Counted from the first letter of the stretch, positions 1 to 8,918 are shown. The stretch: 64,000 bases of DNA from Dongia_B sp964406155 (GCA_964406155.1 CAYOQR010000001.1:62001-126000); one strand, 5' to 3'. Notes: generated by a model from the sequence alone, not told the origin. Numbers and translations are program-made.

Positions 1-166
1 TGTCTTGAGCAACGAGGAAAGCCTCGATGCCGGCCCCATAATTTGGCCCGCAGGACGTGGTTAGATTAAAGCGGGCGCGCGACGCGACGTCAACAAGGCC
101 GCGCATCCATCTCAAAACACAACAATTTTACAACGCTCATCCGGTACCGGATCTCGTCCGATTGGA

Positions 167-533
167 TCATGCCTGTCGAGGATCGAGCGCCATCATCATC
201 TCATCTCCCAGCATCCCGCATCTCTGGAATCCCCAGCGCTCATATAAAACGATCGCCACGGTATTTGCCGGATCGACACCCGGCATCAGACGATCATGAA
301 ACGGTCGATTCAGGGATTTTCGTCATCGCGGTCCAAGGTGTAGGGGACAAAACCGATAACCTCCTCGTCCCGGCAAATCGCCACCATCACGCGTTCCGGC
401 ACGACATAGGTCTCGGCGAGGGACCAGGCGTTGGTGGCGATGAAGCCGCCTGCGATTCGGCCACCTCCAATTCCACCACAGCATCGAAGCTGGACAACTC
501 AACGTTGCATAAACGGAGCGCATTGGAACTCAT
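167..533 (-). pseudogene. Decayed GNAT family (diamine-type) N-acetyltransferase
   Basis: Reading leftwards from an ATG at 533 behind a GGGAGG Shine-Dalgarno, the frame gives MSSNALRLCNVELSSFDAVV and then ELEVAESQ. Near 450 it must shift to continue as GFIATNAWSLAETYVVPERV and CRDEEVIGFVPYTLDRDDENP-like sequence, ending at a stop at 310-312. A third frame, about 296 to 167, gives PGVDPANTVAIVLYERWGFQ, the usual C-terminal end of spermidine/diamine acetyltransferases. The middle part, with the acetyl-CoA loop, is missing. An intact relative has about 150-160 residues. One frameshift, an internal deletion and a second frameshift make this a dead gene. The family name comes from motif resemblance by eye. 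Confidence 0.7.
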
Positions 534-732
534 TCGCCTCCCGGTTCGCCGCTGAAGCGATCAATAAATTGTCAATGGAACGAAATAGTTGGGAGGCACT
601 GCACCAGCCGGTGCGGCAACTGGCCGCCGGGAGGCTGATATGACGGATTCGGGAGTTGACCAATGCTAGGCCAGACGGCATGTTCCGCACCAATTTGGTA
701 TTGATACCTTTTCGAGAATTCAAGGACTGACG

Positions 733-2733
733 ATGGACGCGGCCGCCCAAGCGAGCACCCCCCAGAATGCCGTCACCCCGCGCGATATGGCCAATGCCAT
801 CCGCGCCCTCAGCATGGATGCGGTCGAGAAGGCCAATTCCGGCCATCCCGGCATGCCGATGGGCATGGCCGATGTCGCCACGGTGCTGTTCACCCGCTTC
901 CTGAAATTCGATCCGAAGCACCCGCACTGGCCGGATCGCGACCGGTTCATTCTCTCGGCCGGCCACGGCTCGATGCTGATCTATTCGCTGCTGCATCTGA
1001 CCGGCTATGCCGATATGACGCTGGATGAGCTGAAGAACTTCCGCCAGTGGGGCAGCAAGACCGCCGGCCATCCGGAATACGGCCATGCCGACGGCATCGA
1101 GACGACCACCGGGCCGCTCGGCCAGGGTATCGCCAACTCGGTCGGCTTCGCCCTCGCCGAGCGCATCCTGAATGCCCGCTTCGGCAAGGACCTGGTCGAT
1201 CACTACACCTATGTCATTGCCGGTGACGGCTGCCTGATGGAAGGCATCAGCCACGAAGCGATCTCGCTGGCCGGCCATCTCAAGCTGAACAAGCTGATCG
1301 TTCTGTGGGACGACAACAGCATCACCATCGACGGCGCGACCAATCTCTCCGTCTCGGACGATCAGTTGGCGCGTTTCAAGGCCAGCGGCTGGGCCACCGA
1401 CAAGGTCGACGGCCACGATCCCGAAGCCGTCGCCAAGGCGATCGCCGCCGCGCAGAAGAACGACCGCCCGACGCTGATCGCCTGCAAGACCATCATCGGT
1501 TTCGGCGCCCCCAACAAGCAGGGCACCTCGGCCACCCATGGCGCGGCCCTCGGCAAGGACGAGATCGCCGCCGCCCGCCAGCACCTGAACTGGCCCTACC
1601 CGCCCTTCGAAATCCCGGCCGCGATCCGCGCCGCCTGGGCAGCCGCCGGCGCCCGTGGTGCCGCCGATTATACCGCCTGGACCAAGCGTCACGACGCCAA
1701 TGCCCAGAAGGCCGAGTTCGACCGCGTCATGGCGGGCGAACTGCCGGCGAATTTCGCGGCGACCGTCAACGACCTGAAGAACACCATCGCCGCCGAGGCG
1801 CAGAAGCTGGCCACCCGCCAGTCCTCGCAGAAGGTGCTGGAAGCCCTGGTGCCGGTGATGCCGGAACTGGTCGGCGGTTCGGCCGACTTGACCGGCTCCA
1901 ACAACACCAAGGCGAAGACCGCGACGACGGTGAAGCCCGGCGACTACAACGGTAATTACATCTATTACGGCGTGCGCGAGCACGGCATGGCCGCCGCCAT
2001 GAACGGCATGGCCCTGCATGGCGGTGTCATTCCCTTCGGCGGGACCTTCCTGGTCTTCACCGATTACTGCCGCCCCTCGATCCGCCTCTCGGCCCTGATG
2101 CATCAGCGCGTCGTCTATGTGATGACCCACGATTCCATCGGCCTTGGCGAAGACGGGCCGACCCATCAGCCGGTCGAGCATCTGGCCGCCTTGCGCGCCA
2201 TTCCGAACCTGCTGGTCTTCCGCCCCTGCGACACGATGGAAACGGCGGAATGCTGGGCGCTGGCGCTCAGCGCCAAGGATAAGCCCTCGGTCATCGCTTT
2301 GACCCGCCAGGGCCTGCCCCTGCTGCGTGCCGATGCGGCGGTCGCCAATCACTGCGCCCGTGGCGGCTATGTGATCCGTCCGGCCGAAGGCGAGCGCAAG
2401 GTGACGCTGCTGGCCAGCGGCTCGGAAGTCGAGATCGCCGTCGTCGCCCGTGAGAAGCTGCAGGCCGAAGGCATCAGCACCGCCGTCGTCTCCATGCCCT
2501 GCTGGGAACTGTTCGACGAACAGCCGGAGAGCTATCGCAAGGATGTGCTCGGCAGCGGCGTGCGCGTCGCCATCGAAGCCGCCGGCGGCTTCGGCTGGGA
2601 GAAGTATCTCGGTGACAAAGGCGCCTTCGTCGGCATGAAGGGCTTCGGCGCTTCCGCCCCGATCGGCGATCTGTACAAGCATTTCGGCATCACCGCCGAC
2701 GCCGCTGTCGCGGCAGCCAAAGCGCGGCTCTAA
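733..2733 (+). CDS. tkt: Transketolase
   Basis: Thiamine-diphosphate enzyme of the non-oxidative pentose phosphate pathway. It moves two-carbon ketol units between sugar phosphates in the cytoplasm. The 666 residues are full family length. Visible motifs are the N-terminal substrate/ThDP segment SGHPGMPMGMADV (about residues 36-48), the ThDP-binding GDGCLMEG (about 156-163), the pyrimidine-domain glutamate in YYGVREHGMAA, and THDSIGLGEDGPTHQP in the middle third. It is followed after 32 bp by gap in the same direction, so the two are probably co-transcribed. The start ATG at 733 follows a GGACTGACG spacer and gives the expected N-terminus with a short Ala/Gln-rich lead. Confidence 0.97.
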   Translation: MDAAAQASTPQNAVTPRDMANAIRALSMDAVEKANSGHPGMPMGMADVATVLFTRFLKFDPKHPHWPDRDRFILSAGHGSMLIYSLLHLTGYADMTLDELKNFRQWGSKTAGHPEYGHADGIETTTGPLGQGIANSVGFALAERILNARFGKDLVDHYTYVIAGDGCLMEGISHEAISLAGHLKLNKLIVLWDDNSITIDGATNLSVSDDQLARFKASGWATDKVDGHDPEAVAKAIAAAQKNDRPTLIACKTIIGFGAPNKQGTSATHGAALGKDEIAAARQHLNWPYPPFEIPAAIRAAWAAAGARGAADYTAWTKRHDANAQKAEFDRVMAGELPANFAATVNDLKNTIAAEAQKLATRQSSQKVLEALVPVMPELVGGSADLTGSNNTKAKTATTVKPGDYNGNYIYYGVREHGMAAAMNGMALHGGVIPFGGTFLVFTDYCRPSIRLSALMHQRVVYVMTHDSIGLGEDGPTHQPVEHLAALRAIPNLLVFRPCDTMETAECWALALSAKDKPSVIALTRQGLPLLRADAAVANHCARGGYVIRPAEGERKVTLLASGSEVEIAVVAREKLQAEGISTAVVSMPCWELFDEQPESYRKDVLGSGVRVAIEAAGGFGWEKYLGDKGAFVGMKGFGASAPIGDLYKHFGITADAAVAAAKARL

Positions 2734-2765
2734 CGCCGCCTCATAAAAAGAGAGGGAACGAAAAA

Positions 2766-3773
2766 ATGGCAGTGAAGGTAGCGATCAACGGCTTCGGGCG
2801 CATCGGTCGTCTGGTGCTGCGCGGCATCATGGAAAGCGGCCGCAAGGACGTCCAGGTCGTGGCGATCAACGATCTCGGCCCGGTGGAGACCAACGCCCAT
2901 CTGTTCCGCTATGACACCGTGCACGGCGCCTTCAACGGCAAGGTCAAGACCAAGGACGGCGCGATGGATGTCGGCCAGGGCTGGATCAGCGTCAGCGCCG
3001 AGCGCGACCCGTCCAAGCTGCCCTGGGAAAAGCATGGCATCGACATCGTCATGGAATGCACCGGCCTCTTCACCGACAAGGAAAAGGCCGCGAAGCATCT
3101 GGAAGCCGGCGCCAAGCGTGTGCTGATCTCCGCCCCCGCCAGCAATGCCGACCTCACCGTGGTCTATGGCATCAACCATGCGAAGCTGAAGAAGACGCAT
3201 AAGATCGTCTCCAACGCCTCCTGCACCACCAACTGCCTCGCCCCCGTCGCGGCGGTGCTGCATAAGGCGATCGGCATCGAGCATGGCTTCATGACGACGA
3301 TCCACTCCTATACGGGCGACCAGCCGACGCTGGACACCATGCATAAGGATCTCTATCGCGCCCGCGCCGCGGCCCTCAACATGATCCCGACCACGACCGG
3401 CGCCGCCAAGGCCGTCGGCCTGGTGCTCCCCGAACTGGCCGGCAAGCTGGACGGCACCTCGATCCGCGTACCGACCCCGAACGTCTCGGTGGTGGATTTC
3501 AAGTTCGTCGCCAAGAAGGCGACGACCAAGGAAAAGGTCAATGCGGCGATCATCAAGGCTGCCGAAGGTCCGCTGAAGGGCATTCTCGGCGTCAATGACC
3601 AGCCGCTGGTTTCCAGCGACTTCAACCACAATCCGCACAGCTCAACCTTCGATCTGTCGCAGACCCAGGTGATTGACGGCACCTTCGTGCGCGTCCTGTC
3701 CTGGTACGACAACGAATGGGGCTTCTCCAACCGCATGAGCGATACCGCCGTCGCCATGGCGAAGCTCGGCTGA
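2766..3773 (+). CDS. gap: Type I glyceraldehyde-3-phosphate dehydrogenase
   Basis: Oxidises and phosphorylates glyceraldehyde 3-phosphate in glycolysis, or works in reverse. The 335 residues are full length. The NAD-binding N-terminus INGFGRIGRLVLRG, the catalytic cysteine in SNASCTTNCLAP (about residue 154) and the C-terminal SWYDNEWGFSNRM are all present. The Shine-Dalgarno AGAGGGAACG lies just before the ATG. In many alphaproteobacteria tkt and gap are followed by pgk and fba. Here pgk is missing and a rho-independent terminator follows. Confidence 0.98.
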   Translation: MAVKVAINGFGRIGRLVLRGIMESGRKDVQVVAINDLGPVETNAHLFRYDTVHGAFNGKVKTKDGAMDVGQGWISVSAERDPSKLPWEKHGIDIVMECTGLFTDKEKAAKHLEAGAKRVLISAPASNADLTVVYGINHAKLKKTHKIVSNASCTTNCLAPVAAVLHKAIGIEHGFMTTIHSYTGDQPTLDTMHKDLYRARAAALNMIPTTTGAAKAVGLVLPELAGKLDGTSIRVPTPNVSVVDFKFVAKKATTKEKVNAAIIKAAEGPLKGILGVNDQPLVSSDFNHNPHSSTFDLSQTQVIDGTFVRVLSWYDNEWGFSNRMSDTAVAMAKLG

Positions 3774-3831
3774 GCAAACCTCATCAGGTAACGGAACCGG
3801 GCCGGTCCTGGGGTGTTATCTGCTTGCTTCG

Positions 3832-3870
3832 ACCCCTGCCTCGGGCGACCGTGGCAGGGGTTTTGTTTTT
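3832..3870 (+). terminator. Rho-independent terminator after gap
   Basis: The 9-bp stem ACCCCTGCC (3832-3840) pairs with GGCAGGGGT (3853-3861) around a 12-nt loop, and is followed by TTTTGTTTTT. It probably ends the tkt-gap transcript. Confidence 0.85.
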
Positions 3871-3887
3871 CCCTCGATTCGAGCACC

Positions 3888-4400
3888 ATGACAGAGCGCA
3901 GCATCCGCCCAACCCGCATCCGTCCAACCGGACGCCCCCCCTTCGCCGCCGGCCCCCTTATCGCCAGCATGATGGCGGCTTTCCTGCTCTCCGGCTGCGC
4001 CATGTTCGGCTCGTCCAATCCACCCCCGCCGACATCCGGCCAGGAAACGCGCTTCGCCAAGCCAGTGGCGGCCCGGCAGCGGATCGTTCTCAACGCGAAT
4101 GAGGTTGCCGGCCACCGGATTCAGGTCACCGACGAGGACGGTCCCTTCTGGATCAACCTGTCGCGCAACCGCAGCGTCACCGCTGGGATCGGCAACAAGG
4201 TCGCGGTCGGGAACGGCACCTGGCGGGTCAACAAAGCCGGCCAGCTCTGCCTGAAAAGCTCCACCTGGTGGCAGGAGGGTACCTGCTTCGAGCTGATGGG
4301 CGGTACCCGTTTCGCCGATGCGACCCTGATCCATTCGCTCAGCAAGGATAACGGGCCCAACACCTATTATCCCTTCACGGTACTCGGCCCCGCCAACTAG
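3888..4400 (+). CDS. Putative lipoprotein of unknown function
   Basis: The 170-residue product has a long basic N-terminus, a hydrophobic stretch and a lipobox LLSGC at about residues 31-35, so it should be lipid-anchored after cleavage by signal peptidase II. The mature part is Pro-rich at first, then carries a compact region with the segments FWINLSRNRSVTAGIGNKVA, QLCLKSSTWW and GTCFELMGG. The two cysteines in those segments may form a disulfide. I recognise no family. The start at 3888 was chosen because an upstream in-frame start would lie inside the gap terminator. Confidence 0.7.
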   Translation: MTERSIRPTRIRPTGRPPFAAGPLIASMMAAFLLSGCAMFGSSNPPPPTSGQETRFAKPVAARQRIVLNANEVAGHRIQVTDEDGPFWINLSRNRSVTAGIGNKVAVGNGTWRVNKAGQLCLKSSTWWQEGTCFELMGGTRFADATLIHSLSKDNGPNTYYPFTVLGPAN

Positions 4401-4476
4401 GCTCCTCGTAACCTATTATTAGAAAATAATTTTTGCCCACGCCTCGTCATGAGGAAGATACATTTCTTATGATTTG

Positions 4477-4506
4477 AAAATGACAAATATTGAAATCTGT
4501 CATTTT
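4477..4506. promoter_or_regulatory. Inverted repeat upstream of the aldo/keto reductase-tetR operon
   Basis: Perfect 9-bp arms AAAATGACA (4477-4485) and TGTCATTTT (4498-4506) are separated by 12 bp in an AT-rich stretch 41 bp before the reductase start. The size and place fit an operator for the TetR-family regulator encoded two genes on. The assignment is inferred from position and symmetry. Confidence 0.5.
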
Positions 4507-4546
4507 ATTTTATATTCTTCCTCTCACCTTCTGAGAGGAGAAAGTC

Positions 4547-5542
4547 ATGCAGATGCGTCAACTCGGCAAAACCGGTCCCCGCGTATCCGCCCTCGGCCTC
4601 GGCTGTATGGGCATGTCCGACTTCTATGGCCCCAGTGATCGGAAGGAAAGCCTCGCCACCCTGGCCATGGCGCTCGATGCCGAAATCACCCTGCTCGATA
4701 CCGGCGACTTCTACGGCATGGGCCATAACGAATTGCTGCTGCGCGAAGCACTGCAGGGCGTCAACCGCGACCAGGTACAGATCAGCGTCAAATTCGGCGC
4801 CCTGCGCGGGCCGGACAATTCCTGGCTCGGCTTCGATGGCCGCCCAGCCGCAGTGAAGACATTCGCCACCTACAGCCTGAAGCGGCTGGGAACCGATTAC
4901 ATCGATATCTATCGTCCCGCCCGCCTCGATCCGGCCGTCCCCATCGAAGAGACGATCGGCGCCATCGCCGATCTGGTGAAGGCCGGCTATGTCCGCCATA
5001 TCGGCCTGTCGGAAGTCGGCGCGGAGACCATTCGCCGTGCCCATGCCGTGCACCCGATCGCCGATCTGCAGATCGAATATTCGCTGCTCTCACGCGGCAT
5101 CGAGGAAAAGATCCTGCCGACCTGCCGGGAGCTCGGCATCGCCATCACGGCCTATGGCGTTCTCTCGCGCGGCCTCATCAGCGGCCATTGGAACAAAGGC
5201 CAGACGCAAAGCGCCGGCGATTTCCGCAACCACAGCCCACGCTTCAACGCCGAAAATATCGACCACAATCTGGCCCTGGTCGAGGCTTTGCGGCAGATCG
5301 CTGAGAGGAAGGGCATCTCCGTCGCCCAGATCGCAATTGCCTGGGCATTGTCGCGCGGCTCGGATATCGTGCCGCTGATCGGCGCGCGTCGTCGCGACCG
5401 CTTGAGCGAAGCCCTGGGAGCGCTGGAATTTGACCTTACTGCCGACGATCTCGCCACCATCGAACGAGCCGTGCCGGCGGGCGCGGCGGCCGGCGAGCGC
5501 TATGCGGCACCGCAAATGGCCATGCTCGACAGCGAGAAGTGA
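4547..5542 (+). CDS. Aldo/keto reductase
   Basis: NADPH-dependent oxidoreductase with a TIM barrel, 331 residues. The N-terminus MRQLGKTGPRVSALGLGCMG is the family signature. The catalytic Asp/Tyr lie in LLDTGDFYGMGHNE, the lysine in VQISVKFG, and the cofactor site near the C-terminus in VPLIGARRRDRLSEALGAL. It resembles the YajO/perakine reductase-like branch. The usual catalytic histidine after the fourth strand is replaced: the sequence reads YIDIYRPARLDP, where relatives have YxxHRxD. A good Shine-Dalgarno (AGAGGAGA) precedes the start. It is followed after 32 bp by a tetR gene, so a stress- or substrate-inducible pair is likely. Substrate unknown. Confidence 0.93.
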   Translation: MQMRQLGKTGPRVSALGLGCMGMSDFYGPSDRKESLATLAMALDAEITLLDTGDFYGMGHNELLLREALQGVNRDQVQISVKFGALRGPDNSWLGFDGRPAAVKTFATYSLKRLGTDYIDIYRPARLDPAVPIEETIGAIADLVKAGYVRHIGLSEVGAETIRRAHAVHPIADLQIEYSLLSRGIEEKILPTCRELGIAITAYGVLSRGLISGHWNKGQTQSAGDFRNHSPRFNAENIDHNLALVEALRQIAERKGISVAQIAIAWALSRGSDIVPLIGARRRDRLSEALGALEFDLTADDLATIERAVPAGAAAGERYAAPQMAMLDSEK

Positions 5543-5574
5543 TGATGGGCGAGAAATGACATTGGGGCAGCGCC

Positions 5575-6165
5575 ATGAATGAGACGGCGCTGACCCCCGA
5601 CCGGATCCTCGAAGCGGCGGCCGATGTATTACGCCGCTTTGGGCCCGGCAAGGCCAATGTCGTCGATGTCGCCCGCAGCCTGGGCGTCAGCCATGGCAGC
5701 GTCTATCGCCACTTTCCCAGCAAGGCGGCCTTGCGCGATGCGGTCACGGAACGCTGGCTGGAGCGTATCTCACGGCCGTTGGAATCCATCGTCGCGGAAG
5801 ACGGTCCGGCCCCCGACCGGCTCTATCGCTGGTGCAAGGCCCTATTGCAGGCCAAACGCTCCAAGGTTCGCGATGACCCGGAACTGAGTGCCACCTATAT
5901 GACCCTGGCCAGCGAAGCGCGTGAGGTCGTCATCGCGCATGTCGATACCCTGATCGGGCAGATCGCCGCGATCATCGCCGATGGTATCGAGCGCCGCGAC
6001 TTCATGATCACCGATGTCGATCGCGCAGCCCAAGCCGTCTGGGATGCGACCAGCCGCTTCCATCACCCGGCATATGCCGCAAGCTGGACCGAACCCGGCA
6101 CCGACGATGCCTTCGAAGCCCTATGGTCGCTGCTGCTGCCGGGCCTCAAAAGCGGCACGCTTTGA
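5575..6165 (+). CDS. TetR/AcrR family transcriptional regulator
   Basis: 196-residue one-component regulator. The N-terminal helix-turn-helix is plain: RILEAAADVLRRFG, then VVDVARSLGVSHGSVYRHFP (about residues 25-44) and SKAALRDAVTERWL. The C-terminal ligand-binding half is helical and ends in WSLLLPGLKSG. It lies 32 bp after the aldo/keto reductase, and a 9-bp inverted repeat precedes that operon. Autoregulation together with the reductase is the simplest reading. The inducer cannot be told from sequence. Confidence 0.93.
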   Translation: MNETALTPDRILEAAADVLRRFGPGKANVVDVARSLGVSHGSVYRHFPSKAALRDAVTERWLERISRPLESIVAEDGPAPDRLYRWCKALLQAKRSKVRDDPELSATYMTLASEAREVVIAHVDTLIGQIAAIIADGIERRDFMITDVDRAAQAVWDATSRFHHPAYAASWTEPGTDDAFEALWSLLLPGLKSGTL

Positions 6166-6214
6166 GACAGCGTTGCGATATCCAGGGCTGCGATATGCAG
6201 GGAGGAAATAACCG

Positions 6215-6643
6215 ATGGGCTTGGAGCGCTTGCAGCCGGGATTGACACATCGGGCCTCGATCCGCGTCACCGAGGCCCTGACCGTGCCGGCCATGGCTCA
6301 TGCCTATCCGAGCCTCGCCGGTATGCCGCCGGTCTTTGCCACCGCCTTCATGATCGCCTTCATCGAATGGACCTGTGTCGAGGCGTTGCGGCCCTATCTG
6401 CTGCCGCATCAGCATACGGTCGGCGTCCATGTCGATGTCAGCCATAAGGCTGCCACGCCGATCGGCATGCAGGTCACGGCCGAGGTCGAACTGATCGAGA
6501 TCAAAGACCGTCGCCTGCGTTTCAAGGTGCTCTGCCGTGACGAGATTGACGACATCGGCGCCGGTTTTCATGACCGGGCCGTCATCGATCAGGAAAAATT
6601 CCTGAACCGTGTCCTTGGCAAAACCGGGCCGCTACAGGCCTGA
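6215..6643 (+). CDS. Thioesterase family protein, FlK-like hot-dog fold
   Basis: 142 residues with a single hot-dog domain. The arrangement LTVPAMAHAYPSLAGMPPVF then MIAFIEWTCVEALRPYL then HTVGVHVDVSHKA matches the fluoroacetyl-CoA thioesterase (FlK) type, in which a Thr, a Glu (here in FIEWTC) and a His (here in HVDVSHKA) form the active site. It likely hydrolyses a small acyl-CoA. It lies 50 bp after tetR with its own GGAGGAAAT Shine-Dalgarno and may be the last gene of that operon. The true substrate is not evident, and most relatives of FlK are not defluorinating enzymes. Confidence 0.85.
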   Translation: MGLERLQPGLTHRASIRVTEALTVPAMAHAYPSLAGMPPVFATAFMIAFIEWTCVEALRPYLLPHQHTVGVHVDVSHKAATPIGMQVTAEVELIEIKDRRLRFKVLCRDEIDDIGAGFHDRAVIDQEKFLNRVLGKTGPLQA

Positions 6644-6651
6644 TCGGTCCC

Positions 6652-7200
6652 TTACTTGATGATGCCGCAGGCGATGCGGGCACCGCCGCCGCCCATCGGC
6701 TGCGGCGTATCGGCATAATTATCGCCGCCCGCATGGATGACGACGGCATGCCCCCGGACGTCGCTCACACGCAGACGTTTCGCCGTGGTGATTTCCGTAT
6801 CCAGGCCGCTGGCATCGACGCTCATCACTTCCAGATCGCCGAGATGCCCCTGCCCGTTCGGCCCTTCGTGACGACCGGTATGGCCGGGATCGTAATGGCC
6901 GCCGGCCGCCAGACCGGCCACCATCTGGCCGTCTTTCTCCGCCGGCGCGCAGGAGGCGTTTTCATGGACATGGATGCCATGATCGCCCGGCGGCAGGCCC
7001 CGGACACTGAAGGCAACCTTCAGGCCGTCAGGTGAATCGGTAAAGGTGATGCTGCCGACCGCCTGGCCGATGCCGTCGGCGGAAATCAGATGCATGGCAG
7101 CCGTCGCCTGATCCGCTCGCGCGGCACCGCCAGCAAGCAAGGACAGGCTTAAACCGAGGGCGCAGCTTCCCACCACGCGTGCAGCTTTCCGTCGCATCAT
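6652..7200 (-). CDS. sodC: Periplasmic Cu/Zn superoxide dismutase
   Basis: Disproportionates superoxide in the periplasm. The product is 182 residues from the ATGATG at 7200, which has a GGAGGG Shine-Dalgarno. An N-terminal signal peptide ends near AARADQ. Metal-binding motifs are intact: HGIHVHENASC (copper histidines), GGHYDPGHTGRHEGP (bridging and zinc ligands), GHLGDLEV (zinc Asp), and HAVVIHAGGDNYAD near the C-terminus. Two cysteines, in ENASC and RIACG, supply the conserved disulfide. It converges with the thioesterase gene and diverges from the hypothetical gene at 7285. Confidence 0.95.
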   Translation of the reverse strand: MMRRKAARVVGSCALGLSLSLLAGGAARADQATAAMHLISADGIGQAVGSITFTDSPDGLKVAFSVRGLPPGDHGIHVHENASCAPAEKDGQMVAGLAAGGHYDPGHTGRHEGPNGQGHLGDLEVMSVDASGLDTEITTAKRLRVSDVRGHAVVIHAGGDNYADTPQPMGGGGARIACGIIK

Positions 7201-7279
7201 GCATCCCTCCATCTGCAGATTATCGGTACCGTCGCACACCGCCCGACCCGGTTCAGGCAGCGGCCAATTCCATGCTAGA

Positions 7280-7294
7280 TTGTCATGATGACAA
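7280..7294. promoter_or_regulatory. 15-bp palindrome between sodC and the divergent gene
   Basis: TTGTCAT-G-ATGACAA is perfectly symmetrical around one base. It sits in the 84-bp divergent region and covers the possible start codons ATGATG (7285-7290). It could be an operator for a dimeric repressor acting on sodC or on its divergent neighbour. No protein is assigned. Confidence 0.4.
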
Positions 7295-7686
7295 CGTTAA
7301 TCAACCAGTCAACTAGTCAGCCGGATCACATTGTCGCGTCCTTCGACGATGCGGCAGCGGCATTGGCAAAGGCCGAAGGACAACGCCCGGTCTTGTGGTC
7401 GCCACGCCATGCCGCCAGCATCTATGGCGTCCTCTGGTTCGCCGAATTGCAACGGCAGATCACCGCGGCCTTTCCCGGTCGGCAACCGCTCATCGCCCTC
7501 GATTGCGGCGACCGCGCCGATCTCGCCCATGCCGCCATGTGCGACGGGCTGCGCATCATTTGTTTCGATGGCGCGCCGGAGCTACGGGCAAAGCTCGACA
7601 GCATCGCCGCACAACTGGGCGCCAGGATCGAGCCTGCCTATCCCGCTCCGTCAAAAGAGGCGCCGAAACAGACTGGCGAGTTTTGA
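7285..7686 (+). CDS. Conserved-looking hypothetical protein
   Basis: 133 residues, soluble, without signal peptide or membrane segment. The centre has an alternating strand/helix look: RPVLWSPRHAASIYGVLWF, QPLIALDCGDRADLAHAAM, then CDGLRIICFDGAPELRAKLD, followed by a Pro/Lys-rich tail. This suggests a small Rossmann-like or P-loop-free alpha/beta fold, but no family is recognised. Starts at 7285 and 7288 both fall inside a 15-bp palindrome, so translation could begin a little downstream. A terminator follows at 7852. Confidence 0.6.
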   Translation: MMTTLINQSTSQPDHIVASFDDAAAALAKAEGQRPVLWSPRHAASIYGVLWFAELQRQITAAFPGRQPLIALDCGDRADLAHAAMCDGLRIICFDGAPELRAKLDSIAAQLGARIEPAYPAPSKEAPKQTGEF

Positions 7687-7851
7687 TGCCGGCAAGTCGC
7701 CAGCGACGAGGCGAACCGTCGACGCGCAAACCTTCCGGCCGATTTGCGCTCCGTTTTTCACCTGGTCCTCGCACCGTGATCACGGCAAATCCACGGCTAA
7801 TAAATTTCCAGACCGTGAATTTTTGACAGCGCTAACCAGGACATCATCCAC

Positions 7852-7880
7852 AGCCCGCCCTGCCGAGGCCGGGCTTTTTT
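7852..7880 (+). terminator. Rho-independent terminator between the hypothetical gene and fba
   Basis: AGCCCG (7852-7857) pairs with CGGGCT (7870-7875), with further pairing inside, followed by TTTTTT. The rest of the 309-bp gap 7687-7995 shows no other feature beyond the presumed fba promoter. Confidence 0.7.
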
Positions 7881-7995
7881 CCCGAAACCGGCCCAAAACC
7901 GGATCAACTAATCGCTATTTCCGGCCCCTGGCGTTGAAAAGACCGGGAATCTTGGCTAAGAACCGGCATCCCATTCAATCCGGAGCTGAGAGGCA

Positions 7996-8916
7996 ATGAA
8001 AATCACCCAGAAGGTCCGTAAAATCCTCGCCAATTACGAAAGCGACAATCCGGGCACCAAGGCCAATCTGGCCCGCATCCTGATGCAGGGCAAGCTGGGC
8101 GGCACCGGCAAGCTGGTGATCCTGCCCGTCGACCAGGGCTTCGAGCATGGCCCGGCCCGCAGCTTCGCCCCCAATCCCGATGCCTACGACCCGCATTACC
8201 ATTTCGAACTGGCGATCGAAGCCGGCCTCAGCGCCTATGCCGCCCCGCTTGGCATGATCGAAGCCGGCGCCGATACCTTTGCCGGTGCCATCCCGACCAT
8301 CCTCAAGGTCAACAGCTCCAACAGCCTCGCCCGCGAAAAGGACCAGGCGGTCACCGGTACGGTGAACGATGCCCTGCGCCTCGGCTGCTCGGCGATCGGC
8401 TTCACCATCTATCCGGGCAGCGACTATGCCTTCGAGATGATGGAAGAAATCCGCGAGATGGCGGAAGAGGCCAAGGCCGCCGGCCTGGCCGTCGTGATGT
8501 GGTCCTATCCGCGTGGCGACAGCATCTCCAAGGACGGCGAAACGGCGATGGACATCTGCGCCTATGCCGCGCACATGGCCGCGCTGCTCGGCGCCCATAT
8601 CATCAAGGTGAAGCCGCCCACAGCCTTCCTGGAACAGGCCGAGGCGAAGAAGGTCTACGAAAAGGAAAAGGTCGATATCTCGACCCTCGCGGCCCGTATC
8701 CGCCACGTGACTCAGGCCTGCTTCAACGGCCGCCGCATCGTTGTCTTCTCCGGCGGCGCCGCGAAGGATCTGAACGGCATCTATGACGAAGCCAAGGGCA
8801 TCCGCGATGGCGGCGGCAACGGCTCGATCATCGGCCGCAACACCTTCCAGCGTCCGAAGGCCGAAGCCCTCGCCATGCTCGATCAGATCATCAAGATCTA
8901 TCAGGGCAAGGAGTAA
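7996..8916 (+). CDS. Class I fructose-bisphosphate aldolase (DhnA/archaeal type)
   Basis: Schiff-base aldolase joining or splitting fructose 1,6-bisphosphate. The 306 residues match the DhnA-like family. Characteristic segments are KLVILPVDQGFEHGPARSF near the N-terminus, LKVNSSNSL, AVVMWSYPRG, the Schiff-base lysine in HIIKVKPP (about residue 204), and the phosphate-binding FSGGAAKD and GNGSIIGRNTFQRP. Shine-Dalgarno GAGAGGCA. The ThiE-like gene begins 2 bp after its stop, so the two are translationally close. In relatives pgk usually stands just upstream, but not here. Confidence 0.95.
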   Translation: MKITQKVRKILANYESDNPGTKANLARILMQGKLGGTGKLVILPVDQGFEHGPARSFAPNPDAYDPHYHFELAIEAGLSAYAAPLGMIEAGADTFAGAIPTILKVNSSNSLAREKDQAVTGTVNDALRLGCSAIGFTIYPGSDYAFEMMEEIREMAEEAKAAGLAVVMWSYPRGDSISKDGETAMDICAYAAHMAALLGAHIIKVKPPTAFLEQAEAKKVYEKEKVDISTLAARIRHVTQACFNGRRIVVFSGGAAKDLNGIYDEAKGIRDGGGNGSIIGRNTFQRPKAEALAMLDQIIKIYQGKE

Positions 8917-8918
8917 CG

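Noticed and set aside
499..2682. A 727-codon open frame opposite the transketolase gene
   Set aside because: The plus strand encodes full-length transketolase. The antisense frame is open only because of GC-rich codon bias, and its product has no protein-like pattern.
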